A model generated the notes under the pieces. It did no database searches. It was not told the DNA's origin and was given only the letters and a program-made list of their open reading frames with translations. A stretch of DNA of 64,000 nucleotides from NCBI RefSeq assembly GCF_020379485.1, contig NC_063452.1:24248770-24312769 (forward strand). Reading direction: 5' to 3'. Every line of letters starts with the position of its first letter. Within the stretch, counting starts at the first letter, position 1. This document shows positions 22,551 to 35,343 of the stretch, piece by piece. This DNA is from Brassica napus (Eukaryota; Streptophyta; Magnoliopsida; Brassicales; Brassicaceae). A program made the translations under genes and the position numbers.

Positions 22551-24759
22551 GATATGGGTGAATAAATATATTGACTATGACATACATTGATCATGTTAGC
22601 TTGTAGTAATAAATTCCACAAGGAAACTTCCTATTATTATATATACTAGGTCGTTTTCTAATTGCTTCTTAAATCTTACTATTAGTTTTGTTGTGTAAAT
22701 ATAAATCATTGTAGAATTTTCATGTGTATATGAATTATATAGTGTGTAGGATATAGTATAAGATGGGACAAGTGCTATGTTTTTGTTGTTTATATGTTGC
22801 ATATAATTTTTAGCATTTTTATGTAATAAATATCTATTTATTAATTTTCTAAAATACCAAAACTGAGTTTTGAATACATATATAGTCCCGATGATGTTGA
22901 GTTGTTCTTAGTTGTGTTTCTTCGATTATTATCTTCTGAGTTGTAGATGGGAGATTTAGTTCTAACTCATATTCAACATGACTCTTATCCTTTTTTGAAG
23001 TCGTTGGTGATTTTTGTTGTTTTGTCAAAGTGAAACTTGTGGTTGATGATGAGGTAGAATTTTTCTCTTTTTTTTTTTTTTTTTGTAAATTAGGGTTATT
23101 AATCAGTAAATTAGACCTTTAATTTTGTATTTTATTTTATCTTTATATATTCTGGGATAATGTTTGTCACCAGAACAACTTAATATTTTCGATTACTTAT
23201 GCTTTGTAGCTCTATGAACATGGTTGTTTGGTTGTCCCATAGTGTAAGCTTCACCATTGTATCTATTATATAGTTTTATATGATTTGGCAAGTACCATTT
23301 TAGATGCTCTTTCTTATTTTAGCCTATTGAATTGTTAGGATAACATTATTAGAACGTGTTTGATGAACAGTCAGAAGCAACAATTTGGCTATTTTTTGTC
23401 GATAACAGAGAAAGTTTAAAATTTTGAAATTTCTCAAATTATCGTTGAGAATTCAGAATTTAGATCAATTTGTGAAAATTAACTTTTGCTTTGTAAAATT
23501 TTAGATACAGTTATTGTAACTACTATGACTGAATTTGATAATAGATTTAATATTCACTTTATTATAATCGATTTTTTGTAATATTAGATCAGTCCACTAA
23601 AGAGGTAAAAGTTAAATGCTAAATCATATGAGACAGCCGAAAGAAAAAACTTGAGATACATTATCTATTTTGTTTAAAATGAAAGTAAATTGTAAAATTC
23701 CGATTGAGTATGGCCTCCTTCTAAACCATAACATAATATTGTCAGAAACTCGCAGTCCCATTTCTACGACTTCCTATCAAAAAATTTGCCTACTACCAAA
23801 ACATCTAATTCTGCATTCTACAATTTTATGACTGAAAAGCTAACATAAAACTTATATACGTGTAAAAGATAATCTGTAACATTAAGTGTGTATAGAATTT
23901 CAAAAACAAACCCACAGAATGTAGTAAGCTAGATAAGTCCATACTTTTTATGATTCTTATTTTCATTCTGGCTGTGTCATTTATAAGTTTTGTTGAGGCT
24001 ACACATCTGGCTCTCCTAAGTCTTCTGGTGTTCAACCTCTCAGCTTTCATTTTTACACTCCTCCCTTTTTCCCTTCTGTTCGTCAATGCTTTTTAGATTT
24101 TTTGTATCATAGTCATGTGAATCATTCTTCATAATATATAATCAATTATCGATTTTTAGAATGCTGAAGCTGGCATTCCCATTATCTGGTACAGAGATTT
24201 CACAGAAATAAGCTTTGAAAAAGCACTATAAATTGATAATTAATAAAGCATAAAATTAAGAGAAAGAATTACAACCAATTTGAAGTCAAGCCACAATATT
24301 TTTTCATGGCTGCATATTCAATTTGATCAAAACATACAATTGAGCTTTCTTTCTCAAGCAAGCAAATCTTTTGAGATAGCGTATGTTAGTGGTTAAGGTT
24401 GAGGCTAATACAGTGTGTAAATAAATTCAGTTCTCCAGCCAAATCACATCAGAGAAGCAATGTGACACAAAGAGGAAGAAGCGACGCAAGCTCAACTGCT
24501 CTGAAAGTCTGAATCGAAACCAAATTGGCAGCCATTAGTGAAGCAATGTGAGAATGCTGAAAATGTAAGGCACAAAACTGTTTGGTTGTCAATTTAATCA
24601 AGTTTTTGTTCTTTATTTATGGACAGCAAGAGTTTTCCAAACCCAGGTACACAAGCATACGTCTCTGAACATAAAAACACAACCTAATCAGCTTAAATTA
24701 ACGTCTTTCTTTTGTTTTATGTGCTTATCAAAGTTATAAAAGATAGTAGAAGGACTTAC
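22551..24759. other. AT-rich intergenic DNA, nothing recognised
   Basis: Both strands show only short shadow frames. A poly(T) run lies near 23070. Confidence 0.4.
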
Positions 24760-24975
24760 ATTGTCTCCATCAACTTCATAAATAATTTCATTGATGTCTC
24801 TTCCGCCATTAATGTCCCTCAGGGATTGCTCCAGCGCTTCCATTGTGATATATCTGGAAACGGAGACCATGATTTGTTGCACTCGTTTTAACTATAATAA
24901 ACTGTTATGCATGTGCTAATTACTGTACTTACCCACTGTTGTCTTTGTCGAAGTGTTGGAAGGCCGGGAATATTC
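24760..24975 (-). pseudogene. CDPK calcium-binding exons (two-exon fragment)
   Basis: Two adjacent minus-strand exons keep correct splice sites and phase. The first (about 24975-24933) ends FPAFQHFDKDNSG, and the second (24853-24760) reads YITMEALEQSLRDINGGRDI then EIIYEVDGDN before a donor. DKDNSGYIT is the Ca2+-binding loop of the third EF-hand and EVDGDN begins the fourth, as in the regulatory domain of plant calcium-dependent protein kinases. No kinase domain is found upstream and the final GRINYEEF exon is absent. This is a fragment of a gene, not a complete one. Confidence 0.75.
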
Positions 24976-25715
24976 TACATAGGACTCCCGACTTGCAAGA
25001 GTGCCAGACTTAGTCTTTTGCTTGGCCATTGGTGGTGCTTTCGATCAGCCTAGCATGTCCTCGTTCTTATTTATTCTTCCACTTTAACTATCGAGTATGT
25101 TAATGTGTATTGCTCCGTTACCTGCATCAGCCAATATAAGACGGGGAAAATCAGTTCATTTGGCATTTTAATATTTATATAAAGATAGCACTCTGCAGGA
25201 AAAGATTAGAATTTAAACCCTCACAGAATCTAGTAGTCGAGAACAAAAGATCTTTTGACATGTTCCAAGCAATCTCAAAAACCCCACCGTTTTTGCAACA
25301 AAATAGTCCACCAAAGCGCATATTTTTACCAAAGACATAAGAGCTTCCACAGTGGGAAAATGACCACAAGATTTCCATTGGCAGAGCCACACCATAGAGA
25401 ACGGTCTGTGGATCTTTCTGGTTGGAAGTCGAAAAGGCCATACTTTACTCTCCTAATCATACCAATTTCCTGTAAAACTTAGAAATGTCTATATGACATG
25501 AAACTGAAACCAAAACATATGAGGGGTTACACTGCGAACTGAGAAGGAGATGCATTCTAACCTGGATTTCTGATGAGTAGTTGTGAACCTTGGAACAATC
25601 ATTTTTCTTAGTAGCATGGAGGGATATTTTCTCTCCGTACTATTTCTGAAGTTGTTCAGGATATCGCATATTTCCGCGGACCTTTACTTTGTGCCTTATA
25701 TATGATAATCTGTAA

Positions 25716-25791
25716 ACAGAAACGTAGAAAATAGTAAACGTACAAAAATTCCTGATTGGTGGCTGCGGTTTACTATTTTCTACGTTTCTGT
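25716..25791. repeat. Perfect 24-bp inverted repeat (hairpin)
   Basis: Bases 25716-25739 and 25768-25791 are exact reverse complements, separated by a 28-nt loop. The arms contain GTAGAAAATAGTAAAC and its complement. No target duplication or MITE terminus is evident around it. Confidence 0.85.
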
Positions 25792-26079
25792 AAGGTAATG
25801 AACAAAAAGCTTTTCAAAGAACTCTAGCTCTGACATGTTCTTGTGCTTCGCTGGCCGTTGTTATGGTCATCTTGCAGCACCTTATCCTAAATTAAGCTCC
25901 TCATTTTTCTATATATATATATATATCAATGTGAAACTTATAAAACTGAGTTGTCCAACTTACTCAAGTAAAGTCAGAGAATCACAACAGACATATGAAT
26001 TAACAAATTCCCAGGAGATAAAAGAGACAGTGTAAGAAAGTCAGCAAACGCATTGTTATCACTGATAAATGATACTCCT

Positions 26080-27073
26080 GGAAGTATGACATGGTAAAGT
26101 AATGGAACTGGTTCCACCAGCTTCTGAATGCTTTTATCTGCTGCCTGAAATCACCGGAAAAGCATGACGGTGTATTATTAATTTAGGATTGAAAAATGAA
26201 AATACAGATTTTTTTTTCATAATCAAAGCAGATAGAAACCGTAGCAGAACAGAGACATACATATTAACTTCCCCCATTCACCTTGTGTACTTGGTGAAGA
26301 ATTGAGTTCTCATGAGGTACAATGCCCATAGCAGCTTCTAACTCCTCAGCTGAATACAAAATAAAGAAGTTCCTTCAAACTGGTTTACAATGAATGCTGC
26401 TTTATTCATAGGTCCAGATGAAACTATGTTGTAGCTCGCTTACTGAGACACAAAGTATTCTGCATCAAATATTTTCCATCACTATATAAAAACCAAATCA
26501 AAAGGGTGTTCTGTTCTAAAATTAACATCCTGCAACTAAAGGATTACATCAGCACACAAAGGTTTCAGCTTTTTAATATATGACTAACACATTAAATGAA
26601 TCATCGGCGTCTACTTTTTCTTAATCATCCAACTTCACAACGGATTGAAACTTTTTTTTCATTAAGAGAATTGTAATAATTGACAAACGACCAAACAACT
26701 TGTATTAACAGATCAGACGAAGCTGATTTCATCCGTCAAACAACTCATCACAGAAATTTCACTACACAGACTCGTTCACTTTTTTTTCTTCACAAAGTCA
26801 ATGATTCAAACGTCATATTCAAGCTGAACGTAATAGGGGTTAAAACAGTACCTGAGAGATGAGCCTATGGCACAATAGCAGAACGCTCTTCGATAAATGA
26901 GTCACAAGCAGCAACTTCTCTCTTCTGCTTCTCTTCAACAGCATCTCAAGACCAATTAGGAGGCCTCCTGTCACACTGTTTAGGGATTCTTCATCTTCAC
27001 GTCCAGGAAGAACGTCGTTGAGAAAAGAGAGTAGCCGGAGCCGTCGATGATGAGCCGTCGTGGAATTGGCCAT
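26080..27073 (-). pseudogene. Unrecognised multi-exon gene fragment
   Basis: Exon 1 (27073-26852) begins MANSTTAHHRRLRLLSFLND, is hydrophobic and basic in its second half (GLLIGLEMLLKRSRREKLLL) and ends at a good donor (CAG/GTACTG). Further minus-strand segments between splice-like borders read AEELEAAMGIVPHENSILH (about 26349-26284) and DKSIQKLVEPVPLLYHVILP (about 26150-26080). I cannot assign a family. Phases between exon 1 and the next visible exon do not match directly, so an exon is missing or unseen. It may be a real but truncated gene, or another captured set of exons like the one at 16.4-17.4 kb. Confidence 0.4.
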
Positions 27074-28620
27074 TCTGTTTGCTAGGAGTCATCAGATATT
27101 TTTCAGCATCTATTTTTAAGATAGGTAAATGGAATAAGGTCTGAAATATATAGTGTGAGGATTGGGGAATCGAAGAGACTTAATGCGTTTAGATGTTACA
27201 ATAATGAAGAGGATGATTTGATGAAACATGATCGTGGAACACAAACTGTTACACCTGAGATAAGGTTAGGGTTTCATGGTGGAGGAAGAGAGAGACGAAG
27301 GGTCAAAAGAAATGTTGTGATTTTGCAGAGAATTTTTAAGCTAACGTGTATATTAGGATGAGCTGGCAAACATTTGTTGGACTGAATTTTTAATCCGACG
27401 TGGATAGCTTAGAATTTGATAATATCCAACTTTTAGTATTGTTAGATCTCAATTCATTTGTTAAAACTAATGTTTTGGTTATGATAATTTGTCTCTAGGA
27501 AAAACTAGTGACATATTTAATATTTTTAATACTGCCAAAATATACTCTTGATGATGATTATTGCTAACTTACAGTTATTTAAAGATATAGAAAATTAAAT
27601 ACTATAGACTAACATACTTTAAGTTTTCCAAACTTACCACACCAAATTTACACTTTAAATAATATCACCAAATGTTTTTTTTTTAAATACATTATGATAT
27701 ATATGACTAGTGGAATAAATAAGAAATATGATTCAAACAAATCTGAAGGGAATAAAAACTAAATTCATTCCATTGGATCTTCTGATTCTCATGAAAAAAT
27801 TGTTGAGGAATATTTCCTCCAAAAATTGCGCATTTTTAGGTTTAGTGGAATTTGTTAAATTATTGTCTGAATCTTAAATTCTAAAGATAAAATTTAAGTG
27901 GTAAAAATTTTGATTCTAAAGATTCTCATGAAGTTTTTTATTCCACAAATTTTGATTCAACCTAAGTGGTAAAAATTTAGAATAGTGCTTAGGTCCATAA
28001 ATTTTGTTATTTAAATACATACATTTTTAATTTTGCTTTTTTAATCATTTTAATATTATTATTTTTAATCATTTTAATATTTAGTTTGTGCTACAATTTA
28101 AATTCAATATTCTAATAGACTAAATGTGCTTTTTAGATCATCCTTAAAAATATACTATATATATTACTTTAATTTTCATTTTCAGAAACTAATACTTTTC
28201 CTTTTGTTATTTTGTTTTGATATGAAAAAAAAACTGGTAATTTTTACTAATTTATATAATTCACAAATTTCAAAGTTTCTGGTAAATTTAACTATTCTAC
28301 ATAAAATAAACCTTTCTCAAATAAAAACTACTCTACATATAATATATATGTTTAAATACGTTAAATTTTATATAATAAAAATATTGAATATATATCTAAT
28401 CATTTTTTGCATGGCATACAAAACGTGTGAGACATCCACTTTTTTTTTAATCAGCTACTCATTTAAACTAGATCAAGTGGTGGTCAGACGTGAGACAACC
28501 GCTTATACAATTCATAAACTACGACTTACGTATACATACAGCCATTTATTCAGCAAGGAAATGAAAGTAATTCGTAAACCACATTTTTTTAACTCTGAAA
28601 TTTTATTAAATCTTTTGTAA
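27074..28620. other. AT-rich intergenic DNA
   Basis: No supported gene. A plus-strand frame at 28126-28620 is AT-driven composition without recognisable domains. Confidence 0.4.
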
Positions 28621-28621
28621 T

Positions 28622-29580
28622 AAAATACATCGTAAACTACAAAAGCCGGCAGAAAATAGTAATATTTCCGGAAGCAACAGTCCAAAAAAATAAATTAACA
28701 ATAAGTTAGGATAATACGAAAAATAAGCATTAGAGAGGATAACCAAAGAACCAATGATTTAAGCAAACCCAACTCTGAAGGGTACACTAACAAACCAAAA
28801 CAGGCGCAACATCGGTAAAAACATGTGCGAGGATAAACTTTCATCAACACTAGAAACTGTTGCAAAACATAGGCGAGGCAGAACCAAGTCAAAACCACAC
28901 ACCTAGGCTCAAGGACCCACGAACTTGAAACGCTAAAAGGAAAACACCGGCGAAGATTCACATGTTTTACATGCATACACTCATTAGGCAGAATAGCGAT
29001 TTACGGAGCTACAACTACAACTGGTCTCTTCCTTGCAAGAGAAGATCTGCTAATCAAACCACTGCTTTGTCCCAAAACACTCATCCAATCCATGGTGGAT
29101 AAAGGATAGGTCTAGTAGATATCTCCACAACAAGTATACCTCACACGAAGAATCCAAAAAACCATAACTAGACGAAAACGAATTGACCATGACTGCAAGC
29201 AACAAAAAAAACAAAAGCACCACAACCCAAATCAATTCAACCCTAGACTTGACAACAAAGTATGAGCCACACACTAAATAAAGGAAGGTCAGCCACACAA
29301 AACATGATTGTACCATAGCTAGAGGTTTTAGATGAGTCACACCGACGATCCTATAAATCCGGACCTTCAACTTCGAAACAAAAAAACACAAATCTGAGGC
29401 TGAAGACATCCCTCACACCCTAGATATCACCAAATCAGAAGCTAAAACACCTAAAGGAGGCACCCAAACAAACAACAATAGACCACAACAGAAAAAAGAG
29501 GAAAATTGGCCGGTTCCGATGCTAATAGAGCCACTAAAACCGACCGAACCTAAACCACATTATTCAAATGTTTTAATCTC
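28622..29580 (-). other. Unclassified non-coding segment, possibly a retroposon
   Basis: This block has a more balanced base composition than its AT-rich flanks. On the minus strand it ends with an AATAAAATTT signal and an A-rich run (complement of 28586-28610). No domain is recognisable in its short frames. Non-coding, poly(A)-tailed Sadhu-type retroposons of about 0.9 kb are known in Brassicaceae, and this would fit in size and tail, but I cannot confirm sequence identity. Confidence 0.2.
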
Positions 29581-29678
29581 TTGAGACAAGAAATTTTTTT
29601 GAAAATCTTAATAAGCTTTAGCTGTGTATATTTTGTGTTATGGTATAATATTATTGGTATGGCACATGATAAAGTCTA

Positions 29679-32600
29679 CAATGAGGACGCTCAGTTGGAA
29701 CTGTCGAGGGATAGGCAATGACCTCACAGTTCGACGCCTTACGGAGATGTGTCAGAAGCATCACCCAGGACTTGTATTCCTTTCTGAAACGAAGAACAAG
29801 CGGCTGCTGTTGCAAAACATTCAGGCCGACTTAGGATTTGATCACTTGTTTACCGTTGAGCCACTTGGTCTCAGCGGAGGTTTAGCTCTTTTATTTATGG
29901 ATGAATATCAAGTTAATGTTTTATTTGAGAATAACAGAATGATTGACATTGAGGCAGTCATTGACGGAATAAAAGTCTTTATGACATTTGTTTATGGAGA
30001 CCCTGTTTTAGAACTTAGGGATCAGGTTTGGGAACGTCTTACGCGTTTCTCAACAACACGAAATGGACCATGGTTCATGATAGGTGATTTTAATGAAATA
30101 ACTGATCATAGTGAGAAAGTGGGAGGCAGAAGGCGCTCAGATAGCTCTTTCTTGCCTTTCAAGCAAATGCTCACTGACTGTGGCATGCTGGAATTTCCAT
30201 TTACCGGAAATATGCTATCATGGGTAGGGAAAAGATCAGGAGGGACGACTGTTAGATGTCGTTTGGATAGAGCAATGGGGAATGAGGATTGGCATGAAAA
30301 GTTTCCCCACTCAACTGTCAGATATCTCAGGCTTTGGGGATCGGATCATCGTCCGGTCCTAGCAGACATTTTAACAAAGCCAGTGAGGAGAAAAAAGAAG
30401 TTTAAATTTGACAAACGCTGGCTGGATAATAAAGAACTAAGGCAAGTCATCCTCGCAGGATGGAAGTCGGAGGACTTGCCTCCGGAGGCGAATATTATGG
30501 AACACATTGCAAGTTGTAGGAAAGCTTTAAGCCATTGGAGGAGACAAAACAATGTGAATTCCGCAAAGTTAATAGAGGAGCTTAAAGAAAAGGTGGAGGA
30601 TCTATACTCGAATGATGAGGCTACCTCTGAATAAATAGCAGCTGCTCTGAAGGAATTATCTACTGCTCTTAAGGCAGAAGAGATGTTTTGGAGACAAAAA
30701 AGTAGGGTACTTTGGTTAAGGGAAGGTGATAGGAACTCAAAATATTTCCATGCGCTGGTAAAGCAGAGAAGAGCTAAGAATAGGATAACACAACTTCTGG
30801 ATGAAAATGGGAATGTCGTGGAGGATGAGGAAGGATTAGTAGCCATTGCTCCTAGTTATTTCCGACAAATATTTGAGTCATCCAACCTTGAGGATATAGC
30901 TGAAGCGCTATCTGAAATCTCACCTACGATTACTGGGGCAATAAATGAGGACCTGACTGCTCCAGTGACTGAATGGGAGGTCAAATTAGCATTGTTTGCT
31001 ATGCATCCAGAGAAAGCTCCAGGACCGGATGAAATGACAGCTCTCTTCTATCAGTAGTTTTGGGATATTGTAAAAGATGATTTAACTCGTATGGTTAATC
31101 AGTTTCTTTTTGAAGGGACTATGGCACGTGGACTGAATGACACGAACATTTGTTTAATCCCTAAGACAACGAAGCCGAGTGAGATGACAAAGTTTAGACC
31201 TATCAGTTTATGCAATGTCAGCTACAAGATAGTATCTAAGGTCTTATGCCAAAGATTGAAGAAGGTTCTTCCACAGCGGATATCAGAGACCCAGTCAGCC
31301 TTCGTTGCTGGTAGACAAATTACAGATAATATCATGATAGCTCAGGAGATGTTCCACGCTTTGAGAACTAAACCGGGAGGACGGGTTAAACGAATGGCCA
31401 TAAAAACTGATATGAGCAAAGCATATGATAGGATGGAGTGGTCATTCATTGAGGCAGTCATGAGGAAGATGGGTTTTTCAGAAATGTGGATTGACTGGAT
31501 TATGAGATGCATTACCTCGGTCAAGTATAAAGTCCTCATGAATGGAGAACCGAGGGGTAACATTGTCCCTGGGAGAGGTTTACGACAAGGAGATCCTTTG
31601 TCTCCTTTCATATTTATTCTATGCACGGAAGCGCTCGTTAGCCTTCTTAATCAAGCAGAGAATCAAGGGAAGATAACGGGGATGCGAGCCGCTCGTGCTT
31701 GCCCCTCGGTATCTCACCTTCTTTTTGCTGATGATAGCCTTTTCTTTTGCAAGGCAGAGCCCTGTGAATGTGAAGAATTTATGAAAGTAGTAAGGAAATA
31801 TGAGAAATCATCAGGTCAACGTATTAATTTTGACAAATCCTCATTACTCTTCGGTAAAAGGGTTCCAGCGAAAGATAGGCAGCAAATCAAGGATACTCTT
31901 GGTATACAAAATGAAGGTGAGATGGGCTCATACTTAGGAATCCCAGAGGACATCAGTGGATCAAAGTGTAAATTATTTGCTTTCTTAAAGGACAAGCTCC
32001 TACACAGAGTGAATGGCTGGACTGGTAGATGGTTATCGAAGGGAGGAAAGGAGGTTTTGATTAAATCAATGTTGCTAGCTCTTCCGACCTATGTCATGTC
32101 CAGCTTTCTGCTTCCTTTGGAGATATGTGAGAACCTAGCAAGTACCATTGCACAGTTCTGGTGGAGCTCGAATCCTCCAAGAAGAGGAATCCATTGGGCA
32201 AAATAGGAAAAGATGTGTGCACCTAGAGAAGAGGGAGGAATTGGTTTCTGTATGATCCATGAATTTAATCTAGCTCTTTTAGCTAAGCAGCTATGGCGTC
32301 TTGTTCAATTTCCGGATTCACTTATAGCGAGAATTCTTCGGGGAAGATATTACCGTTTGAGTTCGCCGTTGCGAATGGCCACAGCAGATACCCCATCGTA
32401 TATATGGACAAGTATTACTGCTGCGAGGAAGCTATTACTTTTGGGCATCAGAAGCAAAGTGCATTCAGGGTACGAAATCAATGTGTGGGAGGATCTTTGG
32501 ATCCCTTCGACGCCAGCTAGATCGGCACGGGCCCGGGCTCCAGCATTGAACCCAAAGATGTTCGTAAGCAGCCTTATCAATCCTGTTTCAAAAGAGTGGG

Positions 32601-33794
32601 ATATTCGACTACTGGAACAATATGTAGATCAAGAAGATATTCTGATGATTCTGAGTTTGGCCATAAGCTCTACTCATCGACGGGATACATTTTGCTGGAG
32701 TTACACAAAGAACGGACAATATACTATTAAGTCGGGATATTGAGTTGTTACAAACTTGATGAGAGAGGAGGAGGATTTAGAAGTTCTACAGCCCAGCATT
32801 ACAAAACTTCAAGCCTTTGCTTGGAAGGTGAATGCGCCACAAAAGATCTGTCATCTTATATGGCAATTAATACCAGGACATGTTGCTGTAACAAGGAATC
32901 TGGTACGTCGCAATATGCGCTGTGACAATTACTGCCCAAGATGTGGAGCACCAGAAGAGACCGTTACTCATGTTATCTTCGAGTGTCCACCGGCCTTACA
33001 AGCATGGGAATTATCATCAACGCCGTCAAGTTCTGAAATTTTCCTTGTACCAAGTATTTATGCTAATATGGACTACCTTTTTTGGAGAAAGAATGGTATT
33101 CTGGAGCGAGATGATGATAGAGATCATTATCCTTGGATAATTTGGTACATTTAGAAAGCTAGGAATGATAAGCTGTTTAAAGGCATAAACAAAGATCCAT
33201 TGGAACTAGTTAGGTATGCAGAGGGTGAGTGCCAAGCTTGGTATAATGCAAGAGACACTGTACCGACTCCACCACATGTACAGACGGATGAAGAAACACA
33301 AGCCTTAAGCTTGGGTAATATTTGTATGGTGGATGGTTCACGGACCTCCACAACTCAGTTTAGTGGAATGAGATGGGTTTGGAAGGATACAATGGGGAAG
33401 ATACAGCTCATGGGGTCAAGGAACTTGCGGAGAAGAGAGACACCGCTGCACTCGGAACTGGAAGCGCTAAAGTGGGCAATGGAGAGTATGATACAACACT
33501 CGACCTGTCAGAGGTTTGGGACGGACTGCAATGACCTGAATGCAATGATAGAACAACCACAAGATTGGCCCAACTTCTCAACTGAGCTGGAAATCATTCA
33601 AACTCTTCGGTTATGTTTTTCGGACTTCAAGATCAGTTACTTTCCAAGGACACAGAATGAGATTGCAGATTCGTTAGCTAGGAATGCACGTTCGTTTTAT
33701 AGATCCTTATGTTTTATTGGCTGTTCTATTCCGGTCTGGCTTCCCAGACCACCTCAAGTTTGATTAATAGAATAGCCGTTTGTCGAAAAAAAAA
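29679..33794 (+). mobile_element. L1-type LINE, 5'-truncated at ORF2
   Basis: Endonuclease, reverse transcriptase, zinc-binding and RNase H regions follow in order. The 3' end has CCACCTCAAGTTTGATTAAT, then GCCGTTTGTCG and a poly(A) run at 33786-33795. The 5' end lies within two bases of the ORF2 ATG (29681). A near-identical string flanks it: ATAAAGTCTA at 29669-29678 and ATAAAAGTCTA at 33795-33805, a plausible imperfect target duplication. ORF1 is absent. The 3' terminal motif is shared with the LINE at 51.2-56.2 kb, so both belong to one family. Confidence 0.85.
29681..33763 (+). pseudogene. LINE ORF2 (endonuclease-RT-RNase H) with five in-frame stops
   Basis: One reading frame runs through the whole region with no frameshift but stops at 30632, 31055, 32204, 32741 and 33152. 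The APE endonuclease keeps SWNCRG, LSETK, IGDFNEI and SDHRP. The reverse transcriptase has FRPISLCNVSYKI, the palm motif LLFADDSLFF and a zf-RVT-like C-x2-C-x5-H-x4-C pattern. The RNase H keeps CMVDGS, SELEALKWAM, GTDCNDL and ADSLARNARS. The encoded protein would nick DNA and copy its RNA by target-primed reverse transcription. With stops inside the endonuclease-RT linker and RT domain the copy is dead, although every catalytic motif is still readable. Confidence 0.88.
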
Positions 33795-33805
33795 ATAAAA
33801 GTCTA

Positions 33806-34034
33806 TGTCTAGGAACAGTTTCTTTTCTCATATGCTAGCTTCGTGTAGTGTGGGAGATAGTCGCCGGTGAAAAATCAATAAACAAAGAAAAAGAGATGAC
33901 AAACATGCGGCGACGGTCACATCACATGAGATAATTGCTGTTTGAGAGTTCTGTGAAGTTAGCCATGTTCACATAGAGCAGAACGCTCTGAGGAAAAAAA
34001 AGACGCTCTGATAAGGACTATCTTTTAAAAAAAT
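33806..34034. other. Short unannotated spacer
   Basis: No coding or repeat signal supported, except a near duplicate of AGAACGCTCTGA / AGACGCTCTGA around 33981-34012. Confidence 0.3.
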
Positions 34035-35000
34035 TCCCTATCTATTATTTTAAAAACATTACAATTTCTTTTCGTAACCACATGTCATCATTAAAATGAT
34101 TCTTATAATCATTAAAGAAATATGTTGGTCCATCTAATTATATAATAAGTTTTTTATTAAACTAACAATAAATTCATTATTAATGTATTAATTATTTCTT
34201 TTAATAAAATTTACGGAATTGCATAATGTGGCTAACATATATAAGACAATTAATGATTTTGAATAATAAAGATTTGATAAAAATTAGTATATGATCTATC
34301 ATATTTGTTTAATTTTAAACTAAATTAAACAACAACAATAATCATATAATAAAAATTTAGATTTTTCTGTATATGTTATATTTTGAATTTTAAAAAAAAA
34401 CTATAAATTAGTAAAACTGTCAAAAGTCTCACATTCAAATTTTGTGATCCATGGTTTAAAATTTAATTATTAAGATTACTATATATATATCGTTTTGAAT
34501 TAAACTATAAACCATATAAAATACATAAATATTTTAGTTTCAAAATTTACTTTGAACAATTTTTTTTTTATAAAAGTTTTGAACGAACATTGACAACTTA
34601 TTTTTTAAGAAATTTATAAATTACTAAAACTATTAATACCATAATGAAAATTTTGTTATCAGTTGTAATTTAAAAACAATTTCTATAAAAGATACAAATG
34701 ATCAAAAAAAACTATATGAGTAGAAATCATCATTTAATAGACATTAATATTAAAAAGACACTAAAATATACTATGTATGTTACTATCATTTAAATTTAAT
34801 TATATATCCTATCAAATATAAAAAAAACATTCTTTGGATTAATAAAATTGATTTATATGTTTACACCAATTTTATTATATATTTAATAGTTACTGATTCA
34901 ATATATATATATATATATATAAATATGTGTTATTTCATATGTAAAAATATTTAATACATAAAATAATTTTTATATATAATGTTCATTCCGCGCGGATCTT
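34035..35000 (+). mobile_element. Non-autonomous Helitron copy A
   Basis: The left end TCCCTATCTATTATTTTAAA and the following kilobase match, in order and orientation, the reverse complement of 57287-58253 (shared blocks include AATATGTTGGTCCATCTAAT and GACAATTAATGATTTTGAAT). The right end has a GC-rich CCGCGCGG remnant of the terminal hairpin at about 34988, but the CTAG terminus is degraded. It encodes nothing. Helitrons move by rolling-circle replication with proteins supplied by autonomous copies. Confidence 0.75.
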
Positions 35001-35343
35001 ATTATATTAAACTATTTGAAAGACGGGACTGAGTTACGATTACAGACATGATTTTAATAAAATAACCCAAATCTAAACTTTTCTAGCCAGTTTCGTTAAA
35101 ACCCAACAGTCCCAGCACGTTTCGTTAGATCGAATCCTAAATCCATGGAAATGATGTTTGTGACAGTTACCTCATATTTACTCTGATTCTAACCTTTTGC
35201 GTAGCAGGTGAATCCTAAAAGGCATGAATAATGATGTTGGCAGCTAAAGCACATGTGGACAAGACAAACACCAGATTGTACTACAAATTCTCTAGGAATA
35301 ATACTATATTACAACGGTCTGAAATTACCAAACTATAGAATCT
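35001..35343. other. Spacer before the LTR element
   Basis: No gene recognised; ends at the AATCT target duplication at 35339-35343. Confidence 0.4.

Noticed and set aside
28126..28620. 164-codon plus ORF
   Set aside because: AT-driven composition (Ile/Phe/Tyr/Leu), no family resemblance, no splice or promoter context.
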